From positions 1 to 54,606 of the forward strand of contig NZ_JARACO010000023.1 in assembly GCF_028765575.1 (NCBI RefSeq): a DNA stretch of 54,606 bases. Direction: 5' to 3'. The notes below the pieces were generated by a model. The model saw only the letters and a list, made by a program, of their open reading frames with translations, did not search any database and was not told the origin of the DNA. Made by a program: the position numbers and the translations under genes. Positions 18,494-27,933 of the stretch are shown here, one piece after another. Each line of letters starts with the position of its first letter. The first letter of the stretch is position 1. The stretch is from Aliivibrio sp. S3MY1 (GTDB lineage: Bacteria; Pseudomonadota; Gammaproteobacteria; Enterobacterales; Vibrionaceae).

Positions 18494-19105
18494 CTAACTG
18501 GATTTACGCATAACTATCGTAAAATCTTCATCTGCATAATCATCTATCAATTCACAATTAGGGCACAGACTTAAACAATAGTTAAGCACCTGCTGCGGAT
18601 CATGCGCTTCTAGTAAAGTGGTCTCTTTAAAATGATGGCGGTTTAATAAATTAAAAACAACGATCTCTCCTGCCTTCTCATACATGGTTCTAATTACTTT
18701 TGCATGGTAGGTTTTGTTACGAGCTCGATAATTAAGAGAACCACTGGCGACCACAATATCCGCCGTTGGTAACTTAGTTGATGAAAAATCCCCTTTAATA
18801 AACGCGCAATGATGCTGATGCTCAAAATGTTGCTTTGCTTGTTTAATGAAACTCCCCTGCTGATCAACACCGGTATAAGACTCTACAGTGCAACTCATAT
18901 CAAGAAAGGTTTTAAAATCACCATAACCACAACCTAGATCTAATACTCGTTTACCATCAAAATTAACGGCTTGAGCTATGGTTTTAAAACGTAGAAATTG
19001 AGATTCAGTCGAATTCCAACCTAATGATCTCGCATGATCACCTGCATATTGTTTCAGCCTTTCATCATGATAAAGACGAATACTCAATCTATCTAATAAG
19101 TGCAT
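18494..19105 (-). CDS. Class I SAM-dependent methyltransferase
   Basis: The 203-residue protein has a Rossmann-fold methyltransferase core. Motif I is VLDLGCGYGDFKTFL near residue 57, the acidic end of strand beta2 is YTGVDQQ, and FIKGDFSS and ADIVVASGSLNY follow as motifs II-III. SAM binding is therefore well supported, but no substrate-recognition domain is seen and the substrate cannot be named. The protein is short, with only a small N-terminal extension. It stands alone, convergent to the FKBP gene and divergent from the MATE gene. The start has no strong ribosome-binding site, so the exact N-terminus is uncertain. Confidence 0.8.
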   Translation of the reverse strand: MHLLDRLSIRLYHDERLKQYAGDHARSLGWNSTESQFLRFKTIAQAVNFDGKRVLDLGCGYGDFKTFLDMSCTVESYTGVDQQGSFIKQAKQHFEHQHHCAFIKGDFSSTKLPTADIVVASGSLNYRARNKTYHAKVIRTMYEKAGEIVVFNLLNRHHFKETTLLEAHDPQQVLNYCLSLCPNCELIDDYADEDFTIVMRKSS

Positions 19106-19384
19106 ATGTTGTTTTAACCATTTTTATTCTTAAAATCATACGGCTTGAAGTGTACTCCTGATAATTCTAGTTTTCATCTACTTCTCTTTAGCTACTCGAT
19201 ATAAATATCATTTAATGATTACAATCCCTCTTAACCCTAAAAAACATCGCTGTAATTTCTTTATTTATGATTAAGAAAATATGGCGATGGTATAAACTCG
19301 TCCTCTATTCTCACTCATCTATTTGAGTCTTGCTCTATAATCAGTACAATGACCGACCAATTCTTTTAGAGCACCTTTTTAATC

Positions 19385-20701
19385 ATGCCAAGTCCTTCTC
19401 TCTCAAAACAACTTTTTCAAATGACATGGCCAATGATGTTTGGTGTTCTTTCTCTAATGAGTTTTCAATTAGTGGATAGTGCCTTTATCGGCCAACTGGG
19501 CATACTTCCTCTTGCAGCTCAAGGCTTTACTATGCCATTACAAATGGTCATTATTGGTTTACAAGTTGGACTCGGCATTGCGACAACCGCAGTAATAGCA
19601 CGAGTATTAGGTGCTCAACAAATTAAAAAAGCTAAGCAGCTTGCCGGATTAGTTCTCACTCTAGGCGCTGTAATGGTATTTATTATGTGCCTGTTTATTT
19701 GGTTTTCTCGAGGTTTATTACTTAATCTTTTGGATGCAGAAACCAATGTATTTCCTATAATCGATAGTTACTGGCCAGTATGGTTAGCAAGTTGCTGGGC
19801 TGGGGCTATGATCTATTTTGCTTACAGTGTGTGTCGTGCCAATGGTGATACAAAACTGCCGGGCTTAATGATGATGGCGACCAGTATCCTAAATATGATC
19901 CTTGATCCTATTTTTATCTTTCAATTTAACTTAGGCTTAAACGGTGCAGCTTGGGCGACGATAGTCTCGTTCACTATTGGTTTTTGTCTCATTCTGCCCC
20001 CTATTTTTAAACGTCATTGGATCTCTTTTTCATGGCACGATCTCAATATTCGGCAATCCATTAAAGAACTAAATGCAGTAATGGCCCCTGCAATGATGAG
20101 CCAACTTCTTCCACCTCTCTCTTCTATGATGGCAACGAAAATTATCGCAGGTTTTGGGGCTGCTGCAGTGGCGGGTTGGGCGATGGCTTCTCGCATCGAA
20201 TTCTTTGCTATTGTCGTCGTACTTGCTCTTACCATGTCAATTCCACCAATGGTAGGAAGAATGTTAGGGGCGAAACAGTTCGATGATATTCAAAAGCTAA
20301 TCAAAATCGCGACTAAATTTGTTCTCACTTGGCAGATTAGCCTTGCGATTCTTCTGTTCATAATTGCCAAACCACTCGCAAGACTACTAAGTACCGACAG
20401 CAATGTTAGTGATGTTATTTACCATTATCTATTATGGGTACCAATCAGCCTTGGCTCTTTAGGTATCTGCATGTTAATGGTATCAGCCTGCAACGCCCTT
20501 GGTGTGTCTATGCGCGCATTAGCGATTTCAACCCTTCGTCTGTTTATCTGTTTCTTACCCATGATATGGCTAGGTTCAAATTTATTTGGCTTGCATGGCA
20601 TCTTTATGGGCGCACTCGTTGGCAATAGCCTCGCAGGGCTCATGGCATGGGTCATGTACAATCAAGCCATTCGCAAAATCCAAACAGACAATCAATATTA
20701 A
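19385..20701 (+). CDS. MATE family efflux transporter
   Basis: This 438-residue inner-membrane transporter has about twelve membrane segments in two related halves. The opening (TWPMMFGVLSLMSFQLVDSAFIGQLG) and the segment ILNMILDPIFIFQFNLGLNGAAWAT are typical of MATE exporters, which use Na+ or H+ gradients to expel cationic drugs and metabolites. Vibrionaceae carry several paralogues (NorM, the Vcm proteins, DinF-like); I cannot assign this one to a named member. It is monocistronic. No obvious regulator gene or operator lies beside it, and no clear terminator follows. Confidence 0.88.
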   Translation: MPSPSLSKQLFQMTWPMMFGVLSLMSFQLVDSAFIGQLGILPLAAQGFTMPLQMVIIGLQVGLGIATTAVIARVLGAQQIKKAKQLAGLVLTLGAVMVFIMCLFIWFSRGLLLNLLDAETNVFPIIDSYWPVWLASCWAGAMIYFAYSVCRANGDTKLPGLMMMATSILNMILDPIFIFQFNLGLNGAAWATIVSFTIGFCLILPPIFKRHWISFSWHDLNIRQSIKELNAVMAPAMMSQLLPPLSSMMATKIIAGFGAAAVAGWAMASRIEFFAIVVVLALTMSIPPMVGRMLGAKQFDDIQKLIKIATKFVLTWQISLAILLFIIAKPLARLLSTDSNVSDVIYHYLLWVPISLGSLGICMLMVSACNALGVSMRALAISTLRLFICFLPMIWLGSNLFGLHGIFMGALVGNSLAGLMAWVMYNQAIRKIQTDNQY

Positions 20702-21013
20702 GGGAATACAATTATGATACCTAAAAATAAATATAATTAATTAGTTTAATACTGATCTTGGTCAATTTTTACTAGATTTTATAAACAAGGATTAGCTGAT
20801 ACTCAATATATTATAATTCCTTAATGCAATGTTATAAAAATACCACACAAAATACCAATAAGGTTATGAGCTTGATGCGCTTTTGTACAACCGCCTTTAT
20901 TTAGCATAAAAAACAGTCTACTTTTTCGATTACACACAAATAATCTGGACAAAAGTGTAATGCAGGTTTAATATAATAGAACAAACATTGCATTCACCAA
21001 CAAAGTAAGGCTT
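20702..21013. other. Intergenic region between MATE and chemoreceptor genes
   Basis: An AT-rich gap of about 310 bases. It must hold the chemoreceptor promoter, but no unambiguous element or terminator hairpin stands out. Just after the MATE stop, an AGGGAA followed by an ATG opens a reading frame of only eight codons, treated as chance. Confidence 0.4.
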
Positions 21014-22642
21014 ATGACTTTTAATTTAAAAAATATATCTATCCGTTTCCAAATTTTATTACCTGTAATTTTAACCGCCTTATTATTATTAATTACATTA
21101 AATATAACAAATAATATTCTTGAGACACAAAATGAATCCGTAAATGACTACACTGATGACTTCATTTTTTATCAAAAGAAAATAAGTGATATTGATCATA
21201 TAATATTCCCTCTACGAATTAATGCCATTTATGCCATTCATGATGAAACTCGTAGAGAGCGATTTCGTAACTCTTTAGCGAATGCTGATGAATCAATCAA
21301 CCAACTTCTTACCGACCTTGAAAAAAATATCGCTTTTTCTAATGATATTAAAAATGCAAAAATATGTATTAATGAATATTTAAAAGCGTCATACACTGTG
21401 ATGAATAGCCTAGAAGTAAAAGATGAAAGTGTCGATTCAATATCTGAATTTAATAATCTTGTTTCCAAGTATCACCAATATAGTGATAAAGCCATTAGAT
21501 CTCTAGGCACACTCGCCACCAACATTAATACGTATTCAAATACACAGATCCATGATAGCTATGAGCAAAACACACAAGTAAAGAAACAAGCTGCAATCAT
21601 TATTTTTATTGTGTTTTGTTCATCATTATCAATTGCTTGGTGGTTATCAGGCCTAATTATTACTCCTATTCAACAAATTCAATTAATTATTCGCCGATTA
21701 GCTGAAGGGGATTTAACTGTACGAGCTAATACCGATGGTAAAAATGAAATTGCAGCACTGGGCAAAGACATCAATACTACAACATTGCAACTACAAACTA
21801 CGGTAGAAGCATTATCACGTATTAGTGAAGATGTTGCAGCAGCCTCTACAGAGCTTGCTGCTGTAATGACAGAAGCGGAAAATAACTCACAACAAGAATT
21901 AAGTGAAATTGAACAAGTTGCTTCTGCTGTAAATGAATTATCAAGCACTGCAAACAATGTAAGTGACAATGCACTAGCAGCAGATAAAAGCGCACAGGAT
22001 ACAAGCACATTAGCTCGCAATGGGTTAGAGATTTTTACGCAAAGCAACAAAGCTAGCGAAGAAATGAGCTCAGCTCTCACTGATGCTGCACTGGTTGTTA
22101 ATCGCCTAAAAGAAGAATCAGAGCAAATTAACAATGTCATTGACGTTATTCGTGGTGTTTCTGACCAAACGAACCTATTGGCATTGAATGCTGCAATTGA
22201 AGCGGCTCGTGCGGGTGAATCTGGTCGTGGGTTTGCTGTGGTTGCTGATGAAGTTCGTCTACTCGCTGCTCGTACTCAAGAGTCAACCAAAGAGATTCAA
22301 ACCATTATTGAATCACTGCAAGAGCAATCAGGTTTAGCTAATGACAGCATGCAAGCTAGCCTTGATAAACTTGAATTAAACAGAGAACTAACCACAAAAG
22401 CTGGCGATGCTCTATTAAGTATTACAGAATCAATTACTTCAATTAATGACATGAACACTCAAGTTGCAACTGCAGCTGAAGAGCAGTCTCAAGTAACTCA
22501 AGACATTAACCGTAATGTCGTAAACATGTCTGAGTTAGTAAACCAAAACGTGACAGGCATTAGCCAAAGTGCGAGCGCAAGTAATGAATTATCTCGATTA
22601 GCTGAACAACAAAAAGAGCAACTGGCGTTCTTTAAGTTATAA
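21014..22642 (+). CDS. Methyl-accepting chemotaxis protein
   Basis: This 542-residue transmembrane chemoreceptor starts with a membrane helix (about residues 12-30). A periplasmic four-helix-bundle type sensor (about 31-190) follows, then a second membrane helix (about 193-218). A HAMP linker comes next ([20 protein letters not shown]), then the long signalling coiled coil with the conserved tip [19 protein letters not shown] and [19 protein letters not shown] near residue 405. That tip binds CheA and CheW. The periplasmic domain gives no hint of ligand. No C-terminal NWETF-type CheR tether is seen; the protein ends [17 protein letters not shown] lies four bases before the start. Marine vibrios have dozens of such receptors. 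Confidence 0.93.
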   Translation: MTFNLKNISIRFQILLPVILTALLLLITLNITNNILETQNESVNDYTDDFIFYQKKISDIDHIIFPLRINAIYAIHDETRRERFRNSLANADESINQLLTDLEKNIAFSNDIKNAKICINEYLKASYTVMNSLEVKDESVDSISEFNNLVSKYHQYSDKAIRSLGTLATNINTYSNTQIHDSYEQNTQVKKQAAIIIFIVFCSSLSIAWWLSGLIITPIQQIQLIIRRLAEGDLTVRANTDGKNEIAALGKDINTTTLQLQTTVEALSRISEDVAAASTELAAVMTEAENNSQQELSEIEQVASAVNELSSTANNVSDNALAADKSAQDTSTLARNGLEIFTQSNKASEEMSSALTDAALVVNRLKEESEQINNVIDVIRGVSDQTNLLALNAAIEAARAGESGRGFAVVADEVRLLAARTQESTKEIQTIIESLQEQSGLANDSMQASLDKLELNRELTTKAGDALLSITESITSINDMNTQVATAAEEQSQVTQDINRNVVNMSELVNQNVTGISQSASASNELSRLAEQQKEQLAFFKL

Positions 22643-22666
22643 TTTCTAGATAAAGTGTTGATATAA

Positions 22667-22701
22667 TAAAAGCGGTAAGGCCACCCACCTTACCGCTTTT
22701 T
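22667..22701. terminator. Bidirectional intrinsic terminator (chemoreceptor / copper operon)
   Basis: Perfect stem AAAAGCGGTAAGG (22668-22680) / CCTTACCGCTTTT (22688-22700), loop CCACCCA, with T runs on both strands; it separates two convergent units. Confidence 0.92.
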
Positions 22702-22719
22702 CGTATCATCTAATTAGCA

Positions 22720-23241
22720 TTATAACGTTACTTTTTTTACCATTCCGGCTTCTGCATGTCCTGGAATATTACAAGCAAACTCTACGTTATTATCACCATG
22801 GAAATGCCATGTAATTTGTTTTGCTTTACCAGGTTGAACGGTTACGGTACTGCCACTGTCATGTGCATGACCTGATGTCATCTTTTTCATCATTTCGCGA
22901 TGTTCTAACTGCTCTGTTTCATTACCAATCGCAAACTCATGATCAATCTTACCTGTATTCATTATCACAAATTGAACGATGTCGTTTGGTTCAATCTTCA
23001 CTTCTTTTTTGAATGTAATTTTCATATCATCAGATAAGATAACGTGTACGACTTTGTTTGGTTTCATACCTGTTGCTGGCATACCTACAGCATTCATATC
23101 CTTCATCGACATGCCTTCCATCTTACTCATATCCATGTCTTTCATATTCATTGAGCCGTGATCCATTTTACTGTGGTCCATCTCTGCCATTGCTGAGCTT
23201 GTGACTAATGATAATGCGATTGCTAATACTGTTTTTTTCAT
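22720..23241 (-). CDS. copI: CopI-like periplasmic cupredoxin, Met/His-rich
   Basis: This 173-residue secreted protein has a signal peptide (MKKTVLAIALSLVTSSAMA). A methionine-, histidine- and aspartate-rich segment spans about residues 21-60, with repeated MDH, MKDM and SKM units suited to soft metal binding. The C-terminal cupredoxin domain has a type 1 copper site: His101 (KIDHEF), Cys157, His162 and Met167 in CNIPGHAEAGM. This is the organisation of the CopI proteins that protect against copper in the periplasm. It is the last gene of the copper operon; AAAAAGG precedes its start, 90 bases after cusA. The symbol rests on domain layout rather than a search. Confidence 0.8.
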   Translation of the reverse strand: MKKTVLAIALSLVTSSAMAEMDHSKMDHGSMNMKDMDMSKMEGMSMKDMNAVGMPATGMKPNKVVHVILSDDMKITFKKEVKIEPNDIVQFVIMNTGKIDHEFAIGNETEQLEHREMMKKMTSGHAHDSGSTVTVQPGKAKQITWHFHGDNNVEFACNIPGHAEAGMVKKVTL

Positions 23242-23331
23242 TTTATTTTCCTTTTTAGATATTTATTAATTGGCTTATCACTTAGAGCAATAAACCATTG
23301 ATCTTTTAGGTTAAGTTAATTGGCACTATAG

Positions 23332-26300
23332 TTAATTACTTTGACACTGACGTTGTTTCCAGAGTTTAAATACGGCAGGAATAACAACTAATGTCAGTAA
23401 CAATGCTGATACCATTCCCCCAATCATTGGCGCTGCAATTCGTTGCATTACTTCCGATCCCGTACCTGAACCATACATAATTGGAATTAGGCCAATAATT
23501 ACGGTGAGCACAGTCATCATGACAGGACGAACACGTAAACCCGCCCCCTCCCCAATCGCTTGTGTTAAGTCTTGTTGAGTCGGTAAGTTATTTTTCTTAT
23601 CAGCATTATTCTGTTTTTCATTCCATGCTTGGTTTAAATACACTAACATAATCACGCCTATTTCAACCGCAACACCGGCTAAAGCAATAAAGCCAACACC
23701 GACAGCAATAGAGAAGTTAAAATTTAAAATATGCATGAGCCACAGGCCGCCAACCATAGCTAACGGTAATGTTCCCATGATAATTAACACTTCAGAAATT
23801 CGCTTAAAACTAAGATAAAGAAGCAACATAATAATGCCAATCGTAATGGGAACTACCGTTGTTAAGCGCTCTTTAGCTCGTTCCATATATTCATATTGTC
23901 CAGACCAACCTAATGAATAACCTGCAGGTAAATCTAATTGTTCATGAACGACTTGCTGAGCTTCGTGAACATAAGAGCCCAAATCTCGACCATCAATATC
24001 AACAAACACCCAACCATTAGGTCGTGCATTTTCTGTTTTGATCATTGGTGGACCATCTTCATAACGAATATCAGCCACATCAGCTAACGCAATTCGAGCG
24101 CCATTAGCGGTAATGAGCGGTAAGTTTTGCAATTTAACGACAGAATCTCGATACGACTGTGGATAACGAACATTGATCGGATAACGCTCTAGCCCTTCAA
24201 TGGTTTCCCCTACATTCATGCCACCAACAGCGGTTGAAATAACTTGCTGTATATCTTTAATATTCAATCCATATCGGGCTGCTTGGCGACGTTTTATATC
24301 TATGGTTACATAACGGCCACCAGCCACTCGTTCTGCATAAACCGAGGTTGTACCTTGAATATCGTTTAAAATAGGTTCTAATTCTGCACCGATCTTCTCT
24401 ATGACTTTTAGATCTGGCCCCGCTATCTTTATCCCGATAGGGGTTTTAATCCCTGTCGCCAACATATCGATACGCGTTTTGATTGGCATTACCCATGCGT
24501 TCGTAATTCCGGGAAATTGAATCAATTGATCTAGCTCGTTCTTGATCGATTCAGTTGTGACGCCGTCACGCCATTGATCTTTTGGTTTAAACTGAATAAC
24601 CGTCTCTATCATGGTCAATGGTGCCGGATCAGTCGCGGTTTCCGCTCGACCAATTTTTCCCCACACGGTATCGACTTCAGGAACGGTTTTAATCAGCTTA
24701 TTGGTTTGTTGTAGTAACTCTCTCGCCTTACCAATTGAGATCCCTGGGTAGGTTGTTGGCATGTACATTAAATCACCCTCATCCAATGGCGGAATAAACT
24801 CACTGCCCATTTTAGAGATCGGATAATACGCAGAGCCCATAAGTACGATAGCAACAAGTAAAACCGTTTTAGGAAAACGTAAACTCACATTAAGTAGCGG
24901 ACGATATAACGCCACTAATGTTTTATTAATTGGATTCTTATGCTCAGGTAGGATCTTTCCTCGAACAAAATAACCCATTAATACTGGAACTAAGGTAATA
25001 GCCAAACCTGCTGATGCTGCCATGGCAAAAGTTTTTGTAAAGGCTAATGGAGAGAACATCTTTCCTTCTTGACCTTCCAATGCAAAGACAGGAACAAAAC
25101 TTAACGTAATGATAAGTAATGAGAAAAATAATGGCGTTCCCACCTCTTCCGCGGCTTTACCGATAACTTGCCAACGGTTCTCATCCGTTAATGGGGTTTT
25201 CTCTATGTGCTTATGTACGTTTTCTATCATTACAATTGCACCATCAACCATGGCGCCAATGGCAATCGCAATGCCACCTAACGACATAATATTGGCATTA
25301 ATACCTTGCCAATGCATCACGATGAACGCGGCTAAAATTCCAACCGGTAAACTTAATGCTATAACCAGTGATGAACGAATATGAAATAAAAACAGAGCAC
25401 AAACAATCGCAACAACAATAAATTCTTCTGCCAGCTTTTCCCATAGGTTAGATACAGCATGATCTATTAAGGTTGATCTATCATAAGTCGCTTTTATTTC
25501 AACGCCTTCAGGTAATCCTTTCTGAAGTTGAGCAAGCTTTTCTTTCACGTTAGCAATAACTTCACTGGCATTCTCACCAAATCGCATCACGATCACACCA
25601 CCAACCGCTTCACCCTCGCCGTTAAATTCGGAGATCCCACGACGCATTTGTGGCCCGAGGTTAATGTCTGCAATATCACCAAGCAGTAATGGCGTTCCTT
25701 TATCTGTTACTTTTAATGGTAATGACTGAATATCTTCAATGCTGCTTAAATATCCTGAAGTGCGTACCATATGCTCGGCCTCTGCCACTTCAATGACGGA
25801 GGCGCCTGCTTCTTGATTTCCATCTTTAATCGCTTTATTAATTTGTTGCAGTGTTAGGTTATAAGCTCGTAATTTATCAGGATCAATTTCAACCTGATAT
25901 TGCTTGACCATTCCGCCAACGGTCGCGACTTCCGATACGCCATCAACGGTTTGTAATTCATACTTTAAGAACCAATCCTGCAAACTGCGTAATTCAGCGA
26001 GATCATGCTTTCCTGTTTTATCTTGTAAAACATAACTGTATACCCAGCCCACACCAGTCGCATCAGGCCCTAATGTCGGTTTTGCTTCTGCTGGTAACTT
26101 CGGGGCGACTTGACTTAAGTACTCTAAAACACGCGAACGAGCCCAGTACATGTCGGTATCATCATTAAAAATAATATAAACATAAGAGTCACCAAAGAAG
26201 GAATAACCGCGAACGGTTTCAGCTCCCGGAACCGCAAGCATGGCTGTGGTTAACGGGTAAGTCACCTGATCTTCCACCACTTGCGGCGCTTGTCCTGGGT

Positions 26301-26457
26301 AACTTGTTTTGATGATCACCTGTACATCAGAAAGATCAGGCAGAGCATCTACTGGCGTATTCTTTACACTGTAAATCCCTGCTACGACTAAGGCGAACGT
26401 TGCAACCAAGACTAAGAATCGATGTTTTATCGACCAACGAATAATGGCAGGGATCAT
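23332..26457 (-). CDS. cusA: CusA-like heavy-metal RND efflux pump
   Basis: The 1041-residue inner-membrane proton antiporter of a tripartite Cu(I)/Ag(I) exporter. It has the full RND length with two sets of membrane helices and two periplasmic loops. The metal-type helix-4 motif GGIAIAIGAMVDGAIVMIEN is clear. By eye against E. coli CusA, two of the three metal-binding methionines are retained (LMYMPTTYPG and RIDMLATGIK). In the third block the sequence is VGGMNVGETI, with methionine one position earlier than in VGGAMVGET. The gene overlaps cusB by four bases. The pump draws metal from the periplasm or cytoplasm and passes it through the CusB adaptor to the CusC outer-membrane channel. Confidence 0.92.
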   Translation of the reverse strand: MIPAIIRWSIKHRFLVLVATFALVVAGIYSVKNTPVDALPDLSDVQVIIKTSYPGQAPQVVEDQVTYPLTTAMLAVPGAETVRGYSFFGDSYVYIIFNDDTDMYWARSRVLEYLSQVAPKLPAEAKPTLGPDATGVGWVYSYVLQDKTGKHDLAELRSLQDWFLKYELQTVDGVSEVATVGGMVKQYQVEIDPDKLRAYNLTLQQINKAIKDGNQEAGASVIEVAEAEHMVRTSGYLSSIEDIQSLPLKVTDKGTPLLLGDIADINLGPQMRRGISEFNGEGEAVGGVIVMRFGENASEVIANVKEKLAQLQKGLPEGVEIKATYDRSTLIDHAVSNLWEKLAEEFIVVAIVCALFLFHIRSSLVIALSLPVGILAAFIVMHWQGINANIMSLGGIAIAIGAMVDGAIVMIENVHKHIEKTPLTDENRWQVIGKAAEEVGTPLFFSLLIITLSFVPVFALEGQEGKMFSPLAFTKTFAMAASAGLAITLVPVLMGYFVRGKILPEHKNPINKTLVALYRPLLNVSLRFPKTVLLVAIVLMGSAYYPISKMGSEFIPPLDEGDLMYMPTTYPGISIGKARELLQQTNKLIKTVPEVDTVWGKIGRAETATDPAPLTMIETVIQFKPKDQWRDGVTTESIKNELDQLIQFPGITNAWVMPIKTRIDMLATGIKTPIGIKIAGPDLKVIEKIGAELEPILNDIQGTTSVYAERVAGGRYVTIDIKRRQAARYGLNIKDIQQVISTAVGGMNVGETIEGLERYPINVRYPQSYRDSVVKLQNLPLITANGARIALADVADIRYEDGPPMIKTENARPNGWVFVDIDGRDLGSYVHEAQQVVHEQLDLPAGYSLGWSGQYEYMERAKERLTTVVPITIGIIMLLLYLSFKRISEVLIIMGTLPLAMVGGLWLMHILNFNFSIAVGVGFIALAGVAVEIGVIMLVYLNQAWNEKQNNADKKNNLPTQQDLTQAIGEGAGLRVRPVMMTVLTVIIGLIPIMYGSGTGSEVMQRIAAPMIGGMVSALLLTLVVIPAVFKLWKQRQCQSN

Positions 26458-27923
26458 AATAGTTCCCCCTCTTTCTCTATCTCAAGCAGTTGATATTCAT
26501 CATTTATCTTTTGAACTAGAAACTGAACCGCTTCACCTTCACGAAAAGAAACTAAATCAATCTCTTTATCAACCGAAAAATTCATTTCACCCGCTTTCCA
26601 ATCCCATTGTGATACGGGTTTATGAGCAAAGGTGACCATACCAAAATCAGTCATAAGCATGGTGATATTGCCAGAGATCCAAACACTGTTTTCTGGTCCA
26701 TTAATTCGGCTTAATTCTGCGGTTTTACTTGATTCTGAATCTAATAAGAATTGTGCTGATGTAACTACTTTATCGTTTTCTTTCAGACCTTTAACTATTT
26801 CAACTTTATTCGCAGCTTCACGGCCTGCAATGATGCGAACTGAACGATATTTACCTTCTCCTTCATCTAATACAACACGCTCCATACCATTTGAACGTAT
26901 TACCGCTTGACGAGGTATTGTTAATACTTCCTCTTTTGTTTTAGGATGAATGGTAATGTTTGCGAACATGTTGGGCTTTAATGCACCATCTTGGTTATCA
27001 AATTTTAAGCGCATACGCATGGTTCGTGTTTTGGGATCCAAAATTGGATAAACATAATCCACTTCACCTTCCCATCGTTTCCCAGGGAGCGCATCGAGTG
27101 TCATCACCGCTTTATTGCCTGACGATAACCAATGAGCCTGACGCTCAAAAACTTCAGCATCTACCCACACATTTTCTAAAGGTCCCGCGCTTATCACAAC
27201 CTGAGAAGGCGATAAATAGCCTCCTTCTCGAATATTAAGACTTGCAATAACACCACTAGATGTTGCTTTTATCTCTATGTTTTTATTTGCTTTACCTTGC
27301 CTAACAATAGAATTAATCTGCTCAATATCAACACCAAAAGCATGCAGTCGCTCTCTTGCACCTTTAACTAATCCTTTGCGGCCAGTGCGATACGCGTTTA
27401 CTAATTCTTCTTGTGCTTTCACCAGCTCTGGCGAATAGAGCGTAAATAATACATCGCCTTTATTTACTTTTTCGCCAATCGTGTTGATATTCAGTTTCTC
27501 AACCCAACCCGCAGCCCGTACGTTGACTTGCCATAATTGACTTTCATCAAATGCGATGTAACCGACGGTATCTATATTTGGTGACAAGATCGTTTTCTCG
27601 ACAAATGCACTTTTTACGCCGAGGTTATTAACCACGCTTGGATCAATTGTTACCGTTCCTGCTGGTGCTTTATTTCCTTGTCCTTCATCGGCATAAACCG
27701 GCACTAAATCCATGCCCATAGGGGATTTACCAGGCTGATCTCGACGATAATTTGCATCCATCGGAGCAACCCAATATAAAGGCTCACTTTTCTCAGCACC
27801 GACTTCTGAACTGTTATTCATCGTCATAGCCGCCATATCATGCCCTGAGTACAAGCTCATACCCGAAGCGCCAATAACGCCACCAATCACGATTGAAAGT
27901 AATGCTATTTTAACTGGTTTCAT
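26454..27923 (-). CDS. cusB: CusB-like periplasmic adaptor with a fused CusF-like domain
   Basis: The 489-residue membrane-fusion protein links CusA to CusC. After an N-terminal membrane anchor comes a heavy-metal-binding module (YWVAPMDANYRRDQPGKSPM), then the lipoyl/beta-barrel adaptor core (WVEKLNINTIGEKVNKGDVL; PNMFANITI). The last 80 residues form an extra domain like the separate metallochaperone CusF: His near 434, Trp near 442 and Met near 447 (HKPVSQWDWKAGEMNF) line up with CusF His36, Trp44 and Met49, while the position of Met47 is glycine. Fusion would deliver Cu(I)/Ag(I) directly to the pump, perhaps with weaker binding. No separate cusF is seen here. Confidence 0.9.
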   Translation of the reverse strand: MKPVKIALLSIVIGGVIGASGMSLYSGHDMAAMTMNNSSEVGAEKSEPLYWVAPMDANYRRDQPGKSPMGMDLVPVYADEGQGNKAPAGTVTIDPSVVNNLGVKSAFVEKTILSPNIDTVGYIAFDESQLWQVNVRAAGWVEKLNINTIGEKVNKGDVLFTLYSPELVKAQEELVNAYRTGRKGLVKGARERLHAFGVDIEQINSIVRQGKANKNIEIKATSSGVIASLNIREGGYLSPSQVVISAGPLENVWVDAEVFERQAHWLSSGNKAVMTLDALPGKRWEGEVDYVYPILDPKTRTMRMRLKFDNQDGALKPNMFANITIHPKTKEEVLTIPRQAVIRSNGMERVVLDEGEGKYRSVRIIAGREAANKVEIVKGLKENDKVVTSAQFLLDSESSKTAELSRINGPENSVWISGNITMLMTDFGMVTFAHKPVSQWDWKAGEMNFSVDKEIDLVSFREGEAVQFLVQKINDEYQLLEIEKEGELL

Positions 27924-27933
27924 TATCTCTTCC

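Noticed and set aside
20701-20740. Eight-codon frame MIPKNKYN with a strong AGGGAA just after the MATE gene
   Set aside because: Too short and without structure around it; the AGGGAA overlaps the MATE stop and is likely chance.
21679-22140. A 153-codon frame antisense to the chemoreceptor
   Set aside because: It is a serine/alanine-rich shadow of the chemoreceptor's repetitive coiled coil, with no ribosome site or family.
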